Of a stretch of 64,000 nucleotides of DNA, positions 7,877-17,855 are shown piece after piece. A program made the position numbers and the translations under genes. The DNA is from Arsenophonus endosymbiont of Aphis craccivora (GTDB lineage: Bacteria; Pseudomonadota; Gammaproteobacteria; Enterobacterales; Enterobacteriaceae). The notes beneath the pieces are model-generated. The model had not been told where the DNA came from. It made no database searches and worked only from the letters and a program-made list of their open reading frames with translations. Location: positions 682,001 to 746,000 of the forward strand of contig NZ_CP038155.1 in assembly GCF_013460135.1 (NCBI RefSeq), read 5' to 3'. Each line of letters opens with the position of its first letter. Position 1 is the first letter of the stretch.

Positions 7877-8931
7877 GGCTTTGTTGAATAAATCGAACTT
7901 TTAGGTGATTGGCGGAGCTGATCGCTAAATTCGTTTCAACATCAGGTCCCCATGGCAAAGCAAAAGTTTAAAATTACCAACTGGCCCGCGTACAACAAGG
8001 CACTCAGACAACGCGGTTCCCTGACGGTCTGGCTTGATGAGTCGGCCATCGCTGGATGGACTGACTGTTCTTCGCCTGAAGGTCGTGGCCGGCCGCTTTA
8101 CTACAGCGATATGGCTGTTACCACTGTCCTGATGATGAAGCGTGTGTTTAACCTGTCGCTCCGGGCATTACAGGGCTTCGTTGATTCGATTTTTAAACTC
8201 ATGTCTTTGCCGCTGTGCTGTCCGGACTACTCGCTGGTCAGCAGACGAGCAAAGAGCGTCAACATCAGCATAAAAACGCCAACGCGTGGTGAAATCTCGC
8301 ATCTGGTCATCGACAGTACCGGTCTGAAGGTCTTTGGCGAAGGTGAATGGAAAGTCAGGCAGCATGGGGCTGACAGACGAAGAGTGTGGCGCAAGCTTCA
8401 TCTGGCAGCAGACAGTGTGACTCATGAGATTATCTGTGCCGACTTATCGCTCAGCGGAACGACAGATGCGCAGGCACTGCCGGGCCTGATTAACCAAACC
8501 CACCGGAAAATCACGGAAGTGTCAGCAGACGGTGCTTATGACGCCTGTTACTGCCACGATGCGTTGCTAAGAAAGAAAATCAGGCCCCTTATCCCGCCGC
8601 GAAGCGGAGCGAAATACTGGCCGGACAAGTACCATGAACGTAACCATGCGGTGGCGAATCAGCGTCTGAGCAGGAGTAATGATATGTGGAAAAAGAAAGT
8701 GGGTTATCACCGGCGTTCAGTGGCAGAAACAGCGATGTTCCGCATAAAAACTTTGCTGGGTGGCCATCTGAGCCTGCGTGACTATGAGGCTCAGGTAGGT
8801 GAAGCAATGGCGATGGTCAAAGCGCTGAACCGTATGACGTTGTTGGGTATGCCACACAGCGTCAGGATCGGATAACAGCTGTAGCAGAGGGAGCCATCCT
8901 GGCGGCTAATTCTGATTTATTCAACAAAGCC
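7877..8931 (+). mobile_element. IS903-type element (IS5 family), copy 1
   Basis: The element is 1055 bp with perfect 18-bp terminal inverted repeats (GGCTTTGTTGAATAAATC). It is flanked by the 9-bp duplication GTTATCCAT (7868-7876 and 8932-8940), the size typical of the IS903 group. It carries one transposase gene and is much richer in G+C than the host sequence. The insertion splits the deformylase-like gene after motif I. The intact target duplication shows a simple insertion with no later recombination at this site. Confidence 0.97.
7952..8875 (+). CDS. IS903-type transposase, copy 1
   Basis: This is a 307-aa DDE transposase of the IS5 family, IS903 group. The first Asp is in VIDSTGLKVFG, the second in SADGAYDACY, and the C-terminal signature Y(2)R(3)E(6)K reads YHRRSVAETAMFRIK. 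The frame is full length and probably active. Relative to the other copies it has Cys for Ser in GWTDCSSPEG and Thr for Arg in HRKITEVS. The ATG lies 75 bases inside the left end. Confidence 0.96.
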   Translation: MAKQKFKITNWPAYNKALRQRGSLTVWLDESAIAGWTDCSSPEGRGRPLYYSDMAVTTVLMMKRVFNLSLRALQGFVDSIFKLMSLPLCCPDYSLVSRRAKSVNISIKTPTRGEISHLVIDSTGLKVFGEGEWKVRQHGADRRRVWRKLHLAADSVTHEIICADLSLSGTTDAQALPGLINQTHRKITEVSADGAYDACYCHDALLRKKIRPLIPPRSGAKYWPDKYHERNHAVANQRLSRSNDMWKKKVGYHRRSVAETAMFRIKTLLGGHLSLRDYEAQVGEAMAMVKALNRMTLLGMPHSVRIG

Positions 8932-9277
8932 GTTATCCATTTAAAATCGTAATTATTCAGATACCTCCAGAGGCAACGTAAATATGTTTATGATACTTTA
9001 TCACCGACGATACTAATAAATCCGGTTTATACCACTATATTAAATGCCGGTCAAATTAAAGATTGGGAAGGTTGTTTTTCAGTACCAAATAAGATCGGCG
9101 AAGTTTATCGCTATAATGAAATACATTATGAGGCTTATACACTAGAAGATAAGAAAATAAGTGTTCACGCAAAAGGATTTTTGGATAGGCTTATTCAGCA
9201 TGAAATAGATCATTTAAATGGTAAATTATATATTGATTATTTATGTAATGATTGCCGATTTGTTTCAACCTCCGACG

Positions 9278-10332
9278 GGCTTTGTTGAATAAATCGAACT
9301 TTTAGGTGATTGTCGGATCTGATCGCTAAATTCGTTTCAACATCAGGTCCCCATGGCAAAGCAAAAGTTTAAAATTACCAACTGGCCCGCGTACAACAAG
9401 GCACTCAGACAACGCGGTTCCCTGACGGTCTGGCTTGATGAGTCGGCCATCGCTGGATGGACTGACAGTTCTTCGCCTGAAGGTCGTGGCCGGCCGCTTT
9501 ACTACAGCGATATGGCTGTTACCACTGTCCTGATGATGAAGCGTGTGTTTAACCTGTCGCTACGGGCATTACAGGGCTTCGTTGATTCGATTTTTAAACT
9601 CATGTCTTTGCCGCTGTGCTGTCCGGACTACTCGCTGGTCAGCAGACGAGCAAAGAGCGTCAACATCAGCATAAAAACGCCAACGCGTGGTGAAATCTCG
9701 CATCTGGTCATCGACAGTACCGGTCTGAAGGTCTTTGGCGAAGGTGAATGGAAAGTCAGGCAGCATGGGGCTGACAGACGAAGAGTGTGGCGCAAGCTTC
9801 ATCTGGCAGCAGACAGTGTGACTCATGAGATTATCTGTGCCGACTTATCGCTCAGCGGAACGACAGATGCGCAGGCACTGCCGGGCCTTATTAACCAAAC
9901 CCACCGGAAAATCAGGGAAGTGTCAGCAGACGGTGCTTATGACGCCTGTTACTGCCACGACGCGTTGCTAAGAAAGAAAATCAGGCCCCTTATCCCGCCG
10001 CGAAGCGGAGCGAAATACTGGCCGGACAAGTACCATGAACGTAACCATGCGGTGGCGAATCAGCGTCTGAGCAGGAGTAATGATATGTGGAAAAAGAAAG
10101 TGGGTTATCACCGGCGTTCAGTGGCAGAAACAGCGATGTTCCGCATAAAAACTTTACTGGGTAGCCATCTGAGCCTGCGTGACTATGAGGCTCAGGTAGG
10201 TGAAGCAATGGCGATGGTCAAAGCGCTGAACCTTATGACGTTGTTGGGTATGCCACACAGCGTCAGGATCGGATAACAGGTGTAGCAGAGGGAGCCATCC
10301 TGTCGGCTAATTCTGATTTATTCAACAAAGCC
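9278..10332 (+). mobile_element. IS903-type element, copy 2
   Basis: A second 1055-bp copy in the same orientation, 346 bases after copy 1, with the same 18-bp ends and its own 9-bp target duplication CCTCCGACG (9269-9277 and 10333-10341). It therefore arrived by an independent insertion into the 3' end of the same deformylase-like gene. The left end differs from copy 1 by a few bases (GTCGGATCTG instead of GGCGGAGCTG). Confidence 0.97.
9353..10276 (+). CDS. IS903-type transposase, copy 2
   Basis: Full-length 307-aa transposase with the same DDE and Y(2)R(3)E(6)K residues as copy 1. Differences visible against the other copies are Ser for Gly in LLGSHLSL and Leu for Arg in LNLMTLL, both near the C-terminus. 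It is probably still functional. Confidence 0.96.
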   Translation: MAKQKFKITNWPAYNKALRQRGSLTVWLDESAIAGWTDSSSPEGRGRPLYYSDMAVTTVLMMKRVFNLSLRALQGFVDSIFKLMSLPLCCPDYSLVSRRAKSVNISIKTPTRGEISHLVIDSTGLKVFGEGEWKVRQHGADRRRVWRKLHLAADSVTHEIICADLSLSGTTDAQALPGLINQTHRKIREVSADGAYDACYCHDALLRKKIRPLIPPRSGAKYWPDKYHERNHAVANQRLSRSNDMWKKKVGYHRRSVAETAMFRIKTLLGSHLSLRDYEAQVGEAMAMVKALNLMTLLGMPHSVRIG

Positions 10333-10524
10333 CCTCCGACGCTTTAAACATAATGAAAATAGAAAAATAAAGGTAATGTCGTATTAACAGGAAAAGCTTT
10401 GGCAAAACATGAGGCTATTTAGAAATAATTCACGCTCAATCAAATTCACTTATTAATGAAAACATGACGAATTATCAAAGCAATATTTGTTTTTAACACA
10501 TTAATAATAAATTAAGCTTATAAG

Positions 10525-10817
10525 TTACCAAACTTAAAGAATCTCTTAAGTACCAGTGTAAATAAATTAGAATCGATACCAACTGGAATATGGGCTGATC
10601 ATTCACTTGCTGCTTTACTGGATATTCAACAAACAGCCTTACGATCACAAACGAGTGTATTAATCACATAATAATATCATTAGGTAAAGAGGAGCCTATA
10701 TGGATTAATAATAGAGAAATATAGTTGGCAAAACTGCCGGCTTGTAAAATTACTGGTACAGCCGGCGCTGGCGATCTCATGGTGGCTGAATTGATTTATA
10801 GTTCACTGACGAAATAA
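10525..10817 (+). pseudogene. PfkB-family sugar/nucleoside kinase remnant (pseudouridine kinase-like)
   Basis: Two degraded pieces are readable. The first (10525-10671) reads VNKLESIPTGIWADHSLA and ends at a TAA; VNKLE resembles the segment before the active site of PfkB kinases. The second contains KITGTAGAGDLMVAELIYS, the PfkB signature (xTxGAGD with the catalytic Asp), and stops at 10815-10817. E. coli PsuK (YeiC) is the closest family member I can recall, but the assignment beyond PfkB family is uncertain. Several stops and missing segments show an old pseudogene. Confidence 0.55.
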
Positions 10818-10928
10818 ATCCTATAAAGAAACATTCCGTTTAACCACGCTATTTACACAACAAACCAAAACTTAGCTAAAAACAATCAATCTAACAACCA
10901 TATATAGACTAAAATTTGAACCTGTTTT

Positions 10929-12320
10929 TTACTTACGACGCCATACGGTTCCTTGCGAACTATCCTCTAATATAATGCCCATTTTAGTCAGTTCATCACG
11001 CGCTGAATCAGCCTGCTCCCATAATTTGTTTTCGCGTGCATCATTACGTTGCTTAATTAATGCCTCAATTTTTTCTATGTCAGCACTGTGAGAAACTTGT
11101 GCTCGACTTTGTAAGAATTGTTCAGGATCCTGTGTTAATAACCCCAAGATATTGGCTAATTGGCGTAATTGTACTGCTAATCTATTCGCCATTGCCATAT
11201 CATCGACTTTCAGTCGATTAATTTCTCTTGCCAAATCAAATAGAACTGAATAAGCCTCCGGCGTATTAAAATCATCGTTCATTGCTTGCATAAAACGCCG
11301 CTTAAATATTTCATTATCAGTAGATATAAAATTATTAGTATCAGTATCTCGTAAAGCGGTATACAGACGATCAAGCGCGGTGCGAGCCTGCTTTAAATTT
11401 TCTTCGGTAAAATTTAATTGACTACGATAATGCCCTGATAATAAGAAATAACGCACTGTTTCGGCATCATAATGTGTCAATACATCACGAATGGTAAAGA
11501 AATTATTTAATGATTTTGACATTTTCTCCCGATCTACCATAACCATTCCAGTATGCATCCAATAGTTTACATAGGGGCCATTATGGGCACAGGATGATTG
11601 AGCTATTTCATTTTCATGATGAGGAAACATCAAATCTGCCCCACCACCATGGATATCAAAATGTTCACCCAGTTGTTTACCATTCATGGCTGAACACTCT
11701 ATATGCCAACCTGGTCGCCCATCTCCCCAAGGAGAAGACCAACTGGGCTCATTCGGTTTAGACATTTTCCATAGCACAAAATCTAATGGGTTACGCTTGG
11801 CATCCGTGACTTCACCCCGCGCTCCAGCTTGTAATTGCTCGAGATCTTGGCGGGATAATAGTCCATAATCAGGATCGCTATTAATAGCGAACATGATATC
11901 ACCATTGTCTGCAATATAAGCATGGCCACGCTCAATTAGGCGCGCAGTCAAATCAATAATTTCTTTAATATGGTCAGTTGCTCTTGGTTCAAAATCTGGG
12001 CGCAAAATATTTAACGCATCAAAATCCTTATACATTTCAGCCAACATGCGTGATGTCAAAGCGTCGCATGTTTCATTATTTGCAGCTGCCCGTTTGATGA
12101 TCTTATCATCCACATCAGTAATATTACGCACATAAGTCAGGTCATAACCAAGATAAAGCAAATAACGGCTAATCACATCAAAAGCGACAAAAGTTCTGCC
12201 ATGACCAATATGACATAAATCATAAATAGTAACACCACACACGTACATGCCAATTTTGCCTGGGGTAAGTGGTCTAAACTCTTCTTTTTGACGACTTAGT
12301 GTATTATAAATTTTTAACAT
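10929..12320 (-). CDS. cysS: Cysteinyl-tRNA synthetase
   Basis: CysS charges tRNA-Cys with cysteine in the cytoplasm. The product (about 463 aa, E. coli 461) has the class I signatures: the zinc-ligand Cys in [11 protein letters not shown], the HIGH box as CHIGHGRT, further zinc ligands in WHIECSAM and HHENE, and KMSKS in [11 protein letters not shown]. The frame is open for ten codons further upstream, but the E. coli-like start MLKIYNTL at 12318-12320 is preferred. The gene diverges from ppiB across about 270 bases, as in E. coli. No lesions are seen, as expected for an essential gene. Confidence 0.97.
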   Translation of the reverse strand: MLKIYNTLSRQKEEFRPLTPGKIGMYVCGVTIYDLCHIGHGRTFVAFDVISRYLLYLGYDLTYVRNITDVDDKIIKRAAANNETCDALTSRMLAEMYKDFDALNILRPDFEPRATDHIKEIIDLTARLIERGHAYIADNGDIMFAINSDPDYGLLSRQDLEQLQAGARGEVTDAKRNPLDFVLWKMSKPNEPSWSSPWGDGRPGWHIECSAMNGKQLGEHFDIHGGGADLMFPHHENEIAQSSCAHNGPYVNYWMHTGMVMVDREKMSKSLNNFFTIRDVLTHYDAETVRYFLLSGHYRSQLNFTEENLKQARTALDRLYTALRDTDTNNFISTDNEIFKRRFMQAMNDDFNTPEAYSVLFDLAREINRLKVDDMAMANRLAVQLRQLANILGLLTQDPEQFLQSRAQVSHSADIEKIEALIKQRNDARENKLWEQADSARDELTKMGIILEDSSQGTVWRRK

Positions 12321-12590
12321 TGAGACTTTTTCCATCATCAGCCGGTACATGCGGTAAATGGTTTATTTTAATTACAAGATTATGCAAGAGGCCATTGCTA
12401 CCAATAAACACAACTATTGGAGCCCTATATTCTGAGTTATGAAACTACAAGGCGCAAGGAAATTATTCAATATTCCACAAATACTGACGCAATTAGCCCA
12501 ATATGGTATAAAATAGTTGATCTACTTTAAATTGATTACTTTGCTTTTTGATTTTTACATTACTTATAACGATTTATCAGGATAGTGATT

Positions 12591-13085
12591 ATGGTAACTT
12601 TTCACACCAATTTAGGCGATATTGTCATTAAAACTTTTGATGAGAAATCGCCCATAACTGTAAAAAATTTTTTAAACTATTGTCGTGATGGATTTTACGA
12701 TAACACGATTTTTCATCGCGTTATTAATGGATTTATGATCCAAGGTGGCGGTTTTGAACCCGGAATGCAGCAAAAAGCGACCAAGGATCCAATCAAAAAT
12801 GAAGCGAATAACGGATTAAAAAATAACCGTGGTACGCTCGCGATGGCTAGAACCAATGATCCACATTCAGCCACAGCACAATTCTTTATTAATGTTGTCG
12901 ACAACGACTTTCTAAATTTCCGTTCAGAACAGCAAAATGGCTGGGGTTACTGTGTTTTTGGCGAAGTAGTTGAAGGAAGGGATATTGTTGATAAAATTAA
13001 AGGAGTCGAAACAGGTCGTAGTGGCTTACATCAAGATGTACCAGTTGAAGATGTTATCATCAAACGCATAACGGTTAACGAATAA
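12591..13085 (+). CDS. ppiB: Cytoplasmic peptidyl-prolyl cis-trans isomerase B (cyclophilin)
   Basis: PpiB is a cyclophilin that speeds cis-trans isomerisation of X-Pro bonds during folding. The 164-aa product matches E. coli PpiB in length. It has the cyclophilin core: [14 protein letters not shown], the [18 protein letters not shown] segment that builds the active site, and [11 protein letters not shown] chose the ATG at 12591 ([10 protein letters not shown]), with AGGATAG eight bases upstream, over a GTG six bases earlier. lpxH starts nine bases after it, so the two are probably co-transcribed. Confidence 0.96.
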   Translation: MVTFHTNLGDIVIKTFDEKSPITVKNFLNYCRDGFYDNTIFHRVINGFMIQGGGFEPGMQQKATKDPIKNEANNGLKNNRGTLAMARTNDPHSATAQFFINVVDNDFLNFRSEQQNGWGYCVFGEVVEGRDIVDKIKGVETGRSGLHQDVPVEDVIIKRITVNE

Positions 13086-13094
13086 TTACAAACT

Positions 13095-13820
13095 ATGGCA
13101 ATCTTATTTATTGCTGACTTACATTTAAGTGAAAAAGAGCCGGCGATCACTGCCGGTTTTCTTCATTTCTTACGCGAACAGGCGAGCCAAGCTAAGGCTT
13201 TGTACATTTTAGGTGATTTTTTTGATTATTGGATCGGTGATGATGATCCCAGCCTGCTACATGAAGCTATAGCGCAAGAACTTAAGGACCTGCAAAGTAA
13301 AGTTGTTCCCTGCTACTTTATTCATGGTAATCGTGATTTTTTACTGGGTAAGAAATTTGCTAAAGCAAGTGGCATGATTTTATTACCAGCAGAGAAAGTA
13401 TTAACGCTACATGGCCATAATATCCTCATTTTACACGGTGATACACTTTGTACTGATGATATTTCCTATCAGCGTTATCGAAAACGAGTATATAATCGCT
13501 GGTTGCAACGGCTATTTCTAGGGCTTCCATTATCTACCCGCCACCGCATCGCTGAAAGAATGCGTAAGAATAGCCAATCGGCCACCCGACTTAAGCCAGA
13601 GTATATTACCGATGTTAATGAACAAACAGTAATCGAAAAATTTCTAAAATATCAAGTCGATTGGATGATCCACGGCCATACGCATCGACCTGCTATCCAT
13701 GAAATTAATGTTAATGGTAAAATATTACACCGAGCGGTGTTAGGTGCCTGGGATCAAAATGGTTCAGTGATCAAAATAACGCCTAAAACTATCGAGATGC
13801 TTCATTTTCCTTTTTATTAA
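13095..13820 (+). CDS. lpxH: UDP-2,3-diacylglucosamine diphosphatase LpxH
   Basis: LpxH is the peripheral membrane enzyme that hydrolyses UDP-2,3-diacylglucosamine to lipid X, the fourth step of lipid A synthesis. It belongs to the calcineurin-like metallophosphatases; its manganese-binding motifs are visible as [27 protein letters not shown] and HGHTHRP. The 241-aa length fits (E. coli 240). Its integrity implies that the bacterium still makes lipopolysaccharide lipid A. It follows ppiB and precedes purE, as in E. coli. Confidence 0.97.
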   Translation: MAILFIADLHLSEKEPAITAGFLHFLREQASQAKALYILGDFFDYWIGDDDPSLLHEAIAQELKDLQSKVVPCYFIHGNRDFLLGKKFAKASGMILLPAEKVLTLHGHNILILHGDTLCTDDISYQRYRKRVYNRWLQRLFLGLPLSTRHRIAERMRKNSQSATRLKPEYITDVNEQTVIEKFLKYQVDWMIHGHTHRPAIHEINVNGKILHRAVLGAWDQNGSVIKITPKTIEMLHFPFY

Positions 13821-13947
13821 CGTTTCCCATCTCAGCTTAATCCTGTGATGAAAAATTTAGACAAACGTTTTCCTTCTTTATCGGCCATGATATGATCTCT
13901 TTTAATTTGCCATCAATAAATGACTTAAATCCAGGAGCAACAAATTA

Positions 13948-14476
13948 ATGATCGCTCAATTTGATGCACAGAAACCGTCACATTCTAACGCCAAAATTGC
14001 CATAGTAATTGGCTCCAAAAGCGACTGGAGCACGATGAAATATGCAGCCGACATACTTTGAACTAGAACTACCCTATCAAGTAGAAATTGTTTCTGCTCA
14101 TCGCACGCCAGATAAACTCTTCACCTTTGCTGAACCAGCAAAAGAAAAAGGATTGCAAATTATCATTGCCGGTGCTGTTGGAGCCGCACATTTACCCGGT
14201 ATGCTAGCAGCTAAAACGTTAGTTCCTGTTTTTGGCGTTCCCGTTGTAACAGCGACACTTAATGGTATTGATAGCCTTTATTCGATTGTTCAAATGCCAA
14301 AGGGCATTCCGGTGGCTACCTTCGCAATTGGTAAAGCTGGGGCAGCCAATGCAGCATTACTGGCAGCCCAATTTCTTGCTGGTACAGATAATGAACTTTA
14401 TGAGCGTTTATCAATCTGGCGTTTAAAACAAACTAATGACGTCTTAAGCAATCCCGATCCACTGGAGGTGGAATGA
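13948..14476 (+). pseudogene. purE: PurE, N5-carboxyaminoimidazole ribonucleotide mutase, frameshifted
   Basis: PurE converts N5-CAIR to CAIR in de novo purine synthesis. The frame starts at 13948 with an AGGAGC ribosome-binding site and reads [21 protein letters not shown], then stops at a TGA. The rest ([20 protein letters not shown] to the end) is in the +1 frame. The two halves align to E. coli PurE if two Ts are missing from the run near 14057-14060. In addition, the active-site motif [12 protein letters not shown] reads [12 protein letters not shown], a Gly-to-Val change in a strictly kept loop. A 144-aa C-terminal ORF from 14042 lacks the substrate-binding SKSDW loop. The gene overlaps purK by four bases (ATGA). 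Confidence 0.9.
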
Positions 14477-15561
14477 AATCGATTTGCGTCCTTGGTAATG
14501 GCCAGTTAGGCCGCATGTTACGCCAAGCAGGCGAGCCGTTAGGTATTAGTGTCTATCCTATCGGTATCGATGATAAATTAGAAACTATCCCCTATCAACA
14601 CAGCATCATAACAACCGAAATTGAACGCTGGCCAGAAACGCCGCTTACCAGTGAATTAGCTCACCAAGCTAGCTTTATTAATCGCGATATCTTTCCGCCA
14701 CTGGCCGACCGGTTGCCACAAAAGCAATTGCTAGATTCTTTAGCCTTAACGACGGCTCCCTGGCAACCTCTTACCAATCAAACACAATGGCCACAATTAT
14801 TTACCGAGTTAGGCGATTTTGTTATTGTTAAATGTCGTACTGGTGGTTATGACGGCCGTGGACAATGGCGTATCACACCGGATAACCTATCAATACTGCC
14901 AGCTGAGATTTATGGCCAAGCAATTGTTGAAAAAGCCATTCCTTTTTTAGGAGAAGTTTCACTCGTCGGTGCACGTAATATAAATGGCCAATGTGTTTTT
15001 TACCCGCTAACATACAATCTGCATCAAGAGGGCATACTACGGGCAAGTATCGCTTTTCCTCAGCCAGACAAAAAATTGCAAACTCAGGCAGAATTGATGC
15101 TGTCGACCATTATGACAAAATTAAATTATGTGGGTGTGATGGCAATGGAATGTTTTATTTTAAATGATAAACTGCTAATTAACGAATGAGCGCCACGTGT
15201 TCATAATAGCTGTCACTGGACGCAAAATGGCGCATCTATTAGTCAATTTGAACTCCATCTGCGAGCCATTTCAAATCTACCAATTCCTACCCCTAATATA
15301 GACACTACGGCAGTCATGATTAATTTGATAGGTACAGCATTAAATTCTGCATGGTTGTCATTACCTTTAGTTCACCTACATTGGTATGAAAAAGACGTCC
15401 TTCCAGCGCGCAAAGTAGGCCATCTAAATTTGTGTAGTAACAATCGGCAAGCGATAAAAAACTCATTAAATACAATACAAACCTTACTTCCTAGTGAATA
15501 TAACGATAGTATTGGATGGCTAAACACAAAATTAATGCATTCCCCACGACACGATGAGTGA
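14473..15561 (+). pseudogene. purK: PurK, N5-carboxyaminoimidazole ribonucleotide synthase, nonsense mutation
   Basis: PurK is an ATP-grasp enzyme that carboxylates AIR with ATP and bicarbonate, the step before PurE. The frame runs from the ATG overlapping the purE stop. It shows ILGNGQLGRML-like start residues, VIVKCRTGGYDGRGQW and EKAIPFLGEVS, and stops at a TGA (15187-15189) where INELAPRVHNSGHW is expected. Downstream the same frame continues through HWTQNGASISQFELHLRAI and ARKVGHLNL to 15561. A Gly-to-Cys change (NSCHW) lies just after the stop. Both enzymes of this step are therefore broken. Confidence 0.9.
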
Positions 15562-15647
15562 AAATAAAAACAACTACCATGTTGAATAAGCCAGTTTATT
15601 GTTAAGCGTACTGTTTTCATGCAATAGTTGTCTGCTTAGGAGTCATA

Positions 15648-16909
15648 ATGCCTGCACAACAACAAATATTTGGTCCTATTTACCCATGGTATATGTTAGT
15701 TTTATTGGGATTAATTTACTTCTTATCAACATCCACCACTTTCACTTCTCTAGGTGTCGTACTACCTAGCATGATTAATGAATTCAATTGGAACTGGGCA
15801 GAAGCAGTACTGGGGTTCACAATATTAGGATTAACCTGTGGTTTATCAAGCTATCTACCCACCTTAATGATCCGTAAACTGGGTCTTCGAATAACATTAT
15901 TATTCGGCCTTACTATTTTTATCATTGGCTTTATATTGCCTCTATTCTACCGCCAGTTTATTTGATTACTTTTCTGGTACTGCCTTGTTAGGCATTGGCT
16001 TTACTTTTTTAGCAACGGTACCAGGTACTTATGTTATTTCGCGATTGTTTGAAAAACAATCACTCGCTTTTGGCTTCTACTTCACTATTGGTGGCTGAGG
16101 CGGTGTGGTAGGCCCTTGGATCTATTTCCTGGCAACACGTGTCTGGGGTTCAGGGCGCATACACTGGGTCATTTCAGCGCTTTGTTTGGCCATTGTTGTT
16201 TTTATTACACTATTAACCTTACGCGAAGGCCAACGTGAAATTTCACATGCCAAAACGATCGCTGACAAATTGACACAACACTCTTCAGAAACAATTTACA
16301 AAACGAAAGAAATATGGACTACCAGTGGTGACCTACGCACCTGGCAATTTTATATCATTGCCGCTAGCTATACCGCCTTTCTTTGGTGCGGTATTACCGT
16401 TAATAGCTTTGCCGTTGCCCACATTATAGAACAATGTTTTAGCGAAACAATTGCCGCAGGTTCCTTAAGTGCAATGGCGTTTATCAAAGCCTTCTCTCGC
16501 CTGGCTAGCGGTGCAGTCGGCGAGCAGCTAGAGCCAAAAAAAATTATTAATAATCAGTCTAATAATTATTATTTGTGGACTTATTGCCCTCAGTTTTGCC
16601 ACAACCTGGCTGTGGCTAATCTTATTTACTATTGGTGTTGGAGTCGGTTATGGCATGACCTTTCTAGCCTCAAGTGTTTTACTGGCTAATTATTTTGGTC
16701 GAGATCCATACCTGGAGCTTTTTTCTGTAATGAACTTACTCTCTACTTGCGCCTGCTTTGCCCCATTCTTCGGCGGAATAATAAAAGATTATACAGCGAG
16801 TTTTACTCCGGCATTTTTAATTATTACTATTCCTGTTTTCATCATTTTATCACTAACATTATTCATAAAACCGCCAGTACAGCGATTACCTCAAAATTAC
16901 AAATTGTAA
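15648..16909 (+). pseudogene. Major facilitator superfamily transporter, multiply broken
   Basis: Joined across lesions, this is a roughly 420-aa, 12-helix MFS protein starting MPAQQQIFGPIYPWYMLVLLG, with a strong ribosome-binding site (AGGAG). Lesions are a frame break with a TGA at 15963-15965, an in-frame TGA at 16096-16098 (GG*GGVVGPW), and a +1 frameshift in a run of eight As at 16536-16543. The last part (TTWLWLILFTIGVGVGYGMT and onward) ends at 16909. It looks like the oxalate/monocarboxylate-type branch, but the substrate cannot be told. It lies between purK and ybbO, where E. coli has no such gene. Confidence 0.8.
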
Positions 16910-17007
16910 TTAAAAACAGACTTATTTTACTTATTTAGCGCTTTATCTATTGGCATGAAGAATCAATATTAATACGTAGAATGATAATTTTATTGAGATC
17001 AAAAACT

Positions 17008-17775
17008 ATGAAAAGAGTGATTTTTATTACCGGAACCTCAAGTAGTATTGGATTATGCGCTGCCAAAATTTTGCTAACCAAAGGTTATCGAATATTAGCG
17101 GGTTGTCGTAAAGAAGACGATTTAATTACCATGAAAACACTAGGCTTTGAACCGATTAAAATCGATATGGATAATGCAGAAAGTGTAAAACAAGCAGCCC
17201 AACAAGTTATCGAATTAACTAATGGCCGATTATATGCCTTATTTAACAATGCCGGCTATGGTGTCTATGGCTCACTGAATACCATCAGTCGACAACAACT
17301 AGAGCAGCAGTTTTCCACTAATTTTTTTAGTATCCATCAGCTCACCACTCTATTGCTACCGGCCATGCTACCATATAACGAAGGGCGTATCATTCAGACC
17401 AGCTATGTGTTAGGAATTGTCTCTTCTGCTGGTCGTGGAGCCTACTCGGCCAGTAAACATGCTTTAGAGGCTTGGTCAGATGCACTTCGTCTTGAACTAA
17501 AAGGATCGGGTATAAAAGTTTGTATTATCGAACCGGGCCCAATTAAGACACGTTTTACTGACAACGTCGATCAAACCAACAAAGATAATCCGGTTGAAAA
17601 TCCAACTATCACTGCAATGCTTGCATTAACGCCAGAACACGTTGTCAAACGACTACTCCATGCATTAGAGAGTCCCAAGCCTAAAATTCGCTACCCAGTA
17701 ACACTATGAACTTACGCTATTGCCTTTATGAAACGTCTATTACCTGATCGGTTAATGGATAAATTTTTAACATAA
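17008..17775 (+). pseudogene. ybbO: YbbO short-chain dehydrogenase/reductase, late nonsense mutation
   Basis: YbbO is a classical SDR that reduces aldehydes with NADP(H). The frame matches it throughout, with the NNAG motif and the YSASK catalytic Tyr-Lys. An in-frame TGA at 17707-17709 follows YPVTL, and 21 more codons (AIAFMKRLLPDRLMDKFL) follow to 17775. The glycine-rich cofactor loop TGxxxGIG reads TGTSSSIG, losing one conserved Gly. The shortened protein might fold, but the truncated tail plus altered cofactor loop suggest decay. The ATG at 17008 (MKRVIF) is preferred to one 27 bases upstream. Confidence 0.75.
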
Positions 17776-17855
17776 CAAATATCTTTTTCCCCTTGAAATA
17801 ACCAAGTTTGAGCTTATTTTATAGGGATAACTGAACATAATTTAAGAGAAACATC

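Larger units (their letters stand above)
7591..10370 (+). pseudogene. Peptide deformylase-like gene with N-terminal signal-like segment, split by two IS copies
   Basis: Joined across two IS insertions, the pieces give a peptide deformylase. Motif I (PAGLATPQIGY) lies before IS copy 1; motif II (WEGCFSVP, metal-ligand Cys) and motif III (IQHEIDHLNG, catalytic HExxH) lie between the copies; the last codons (ALNIMKIEK, stop 10368-10370) follow IS copy 2. The N-terminus starts MKKIFLYVILIFLYKIGF, a hydrophobic signal-like stretch that is unusual for a cytosolic deformylase. A separate frame break near 8979-8983 (an early TAA, then a +1 frame) means it was damaged even without the elements. This does not look like the essential def copy, which normally sits with fmt. 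Confidence 0.8.

Noticed and set aside
8168-8425. 85-aa and 72-aa ORFs opposite each transposase
   Set aside because: They recur at the same place in all five IS copies on the antisense strand and are shadows of the transposase frame.
7877-10332. Composite transposon formed by IS copies 1 and 2
   Set aside because: Each copy has its own exact 9-bp target duplication, and the DNA between them is the middle of the interrupted gene, so they are separate insertions.
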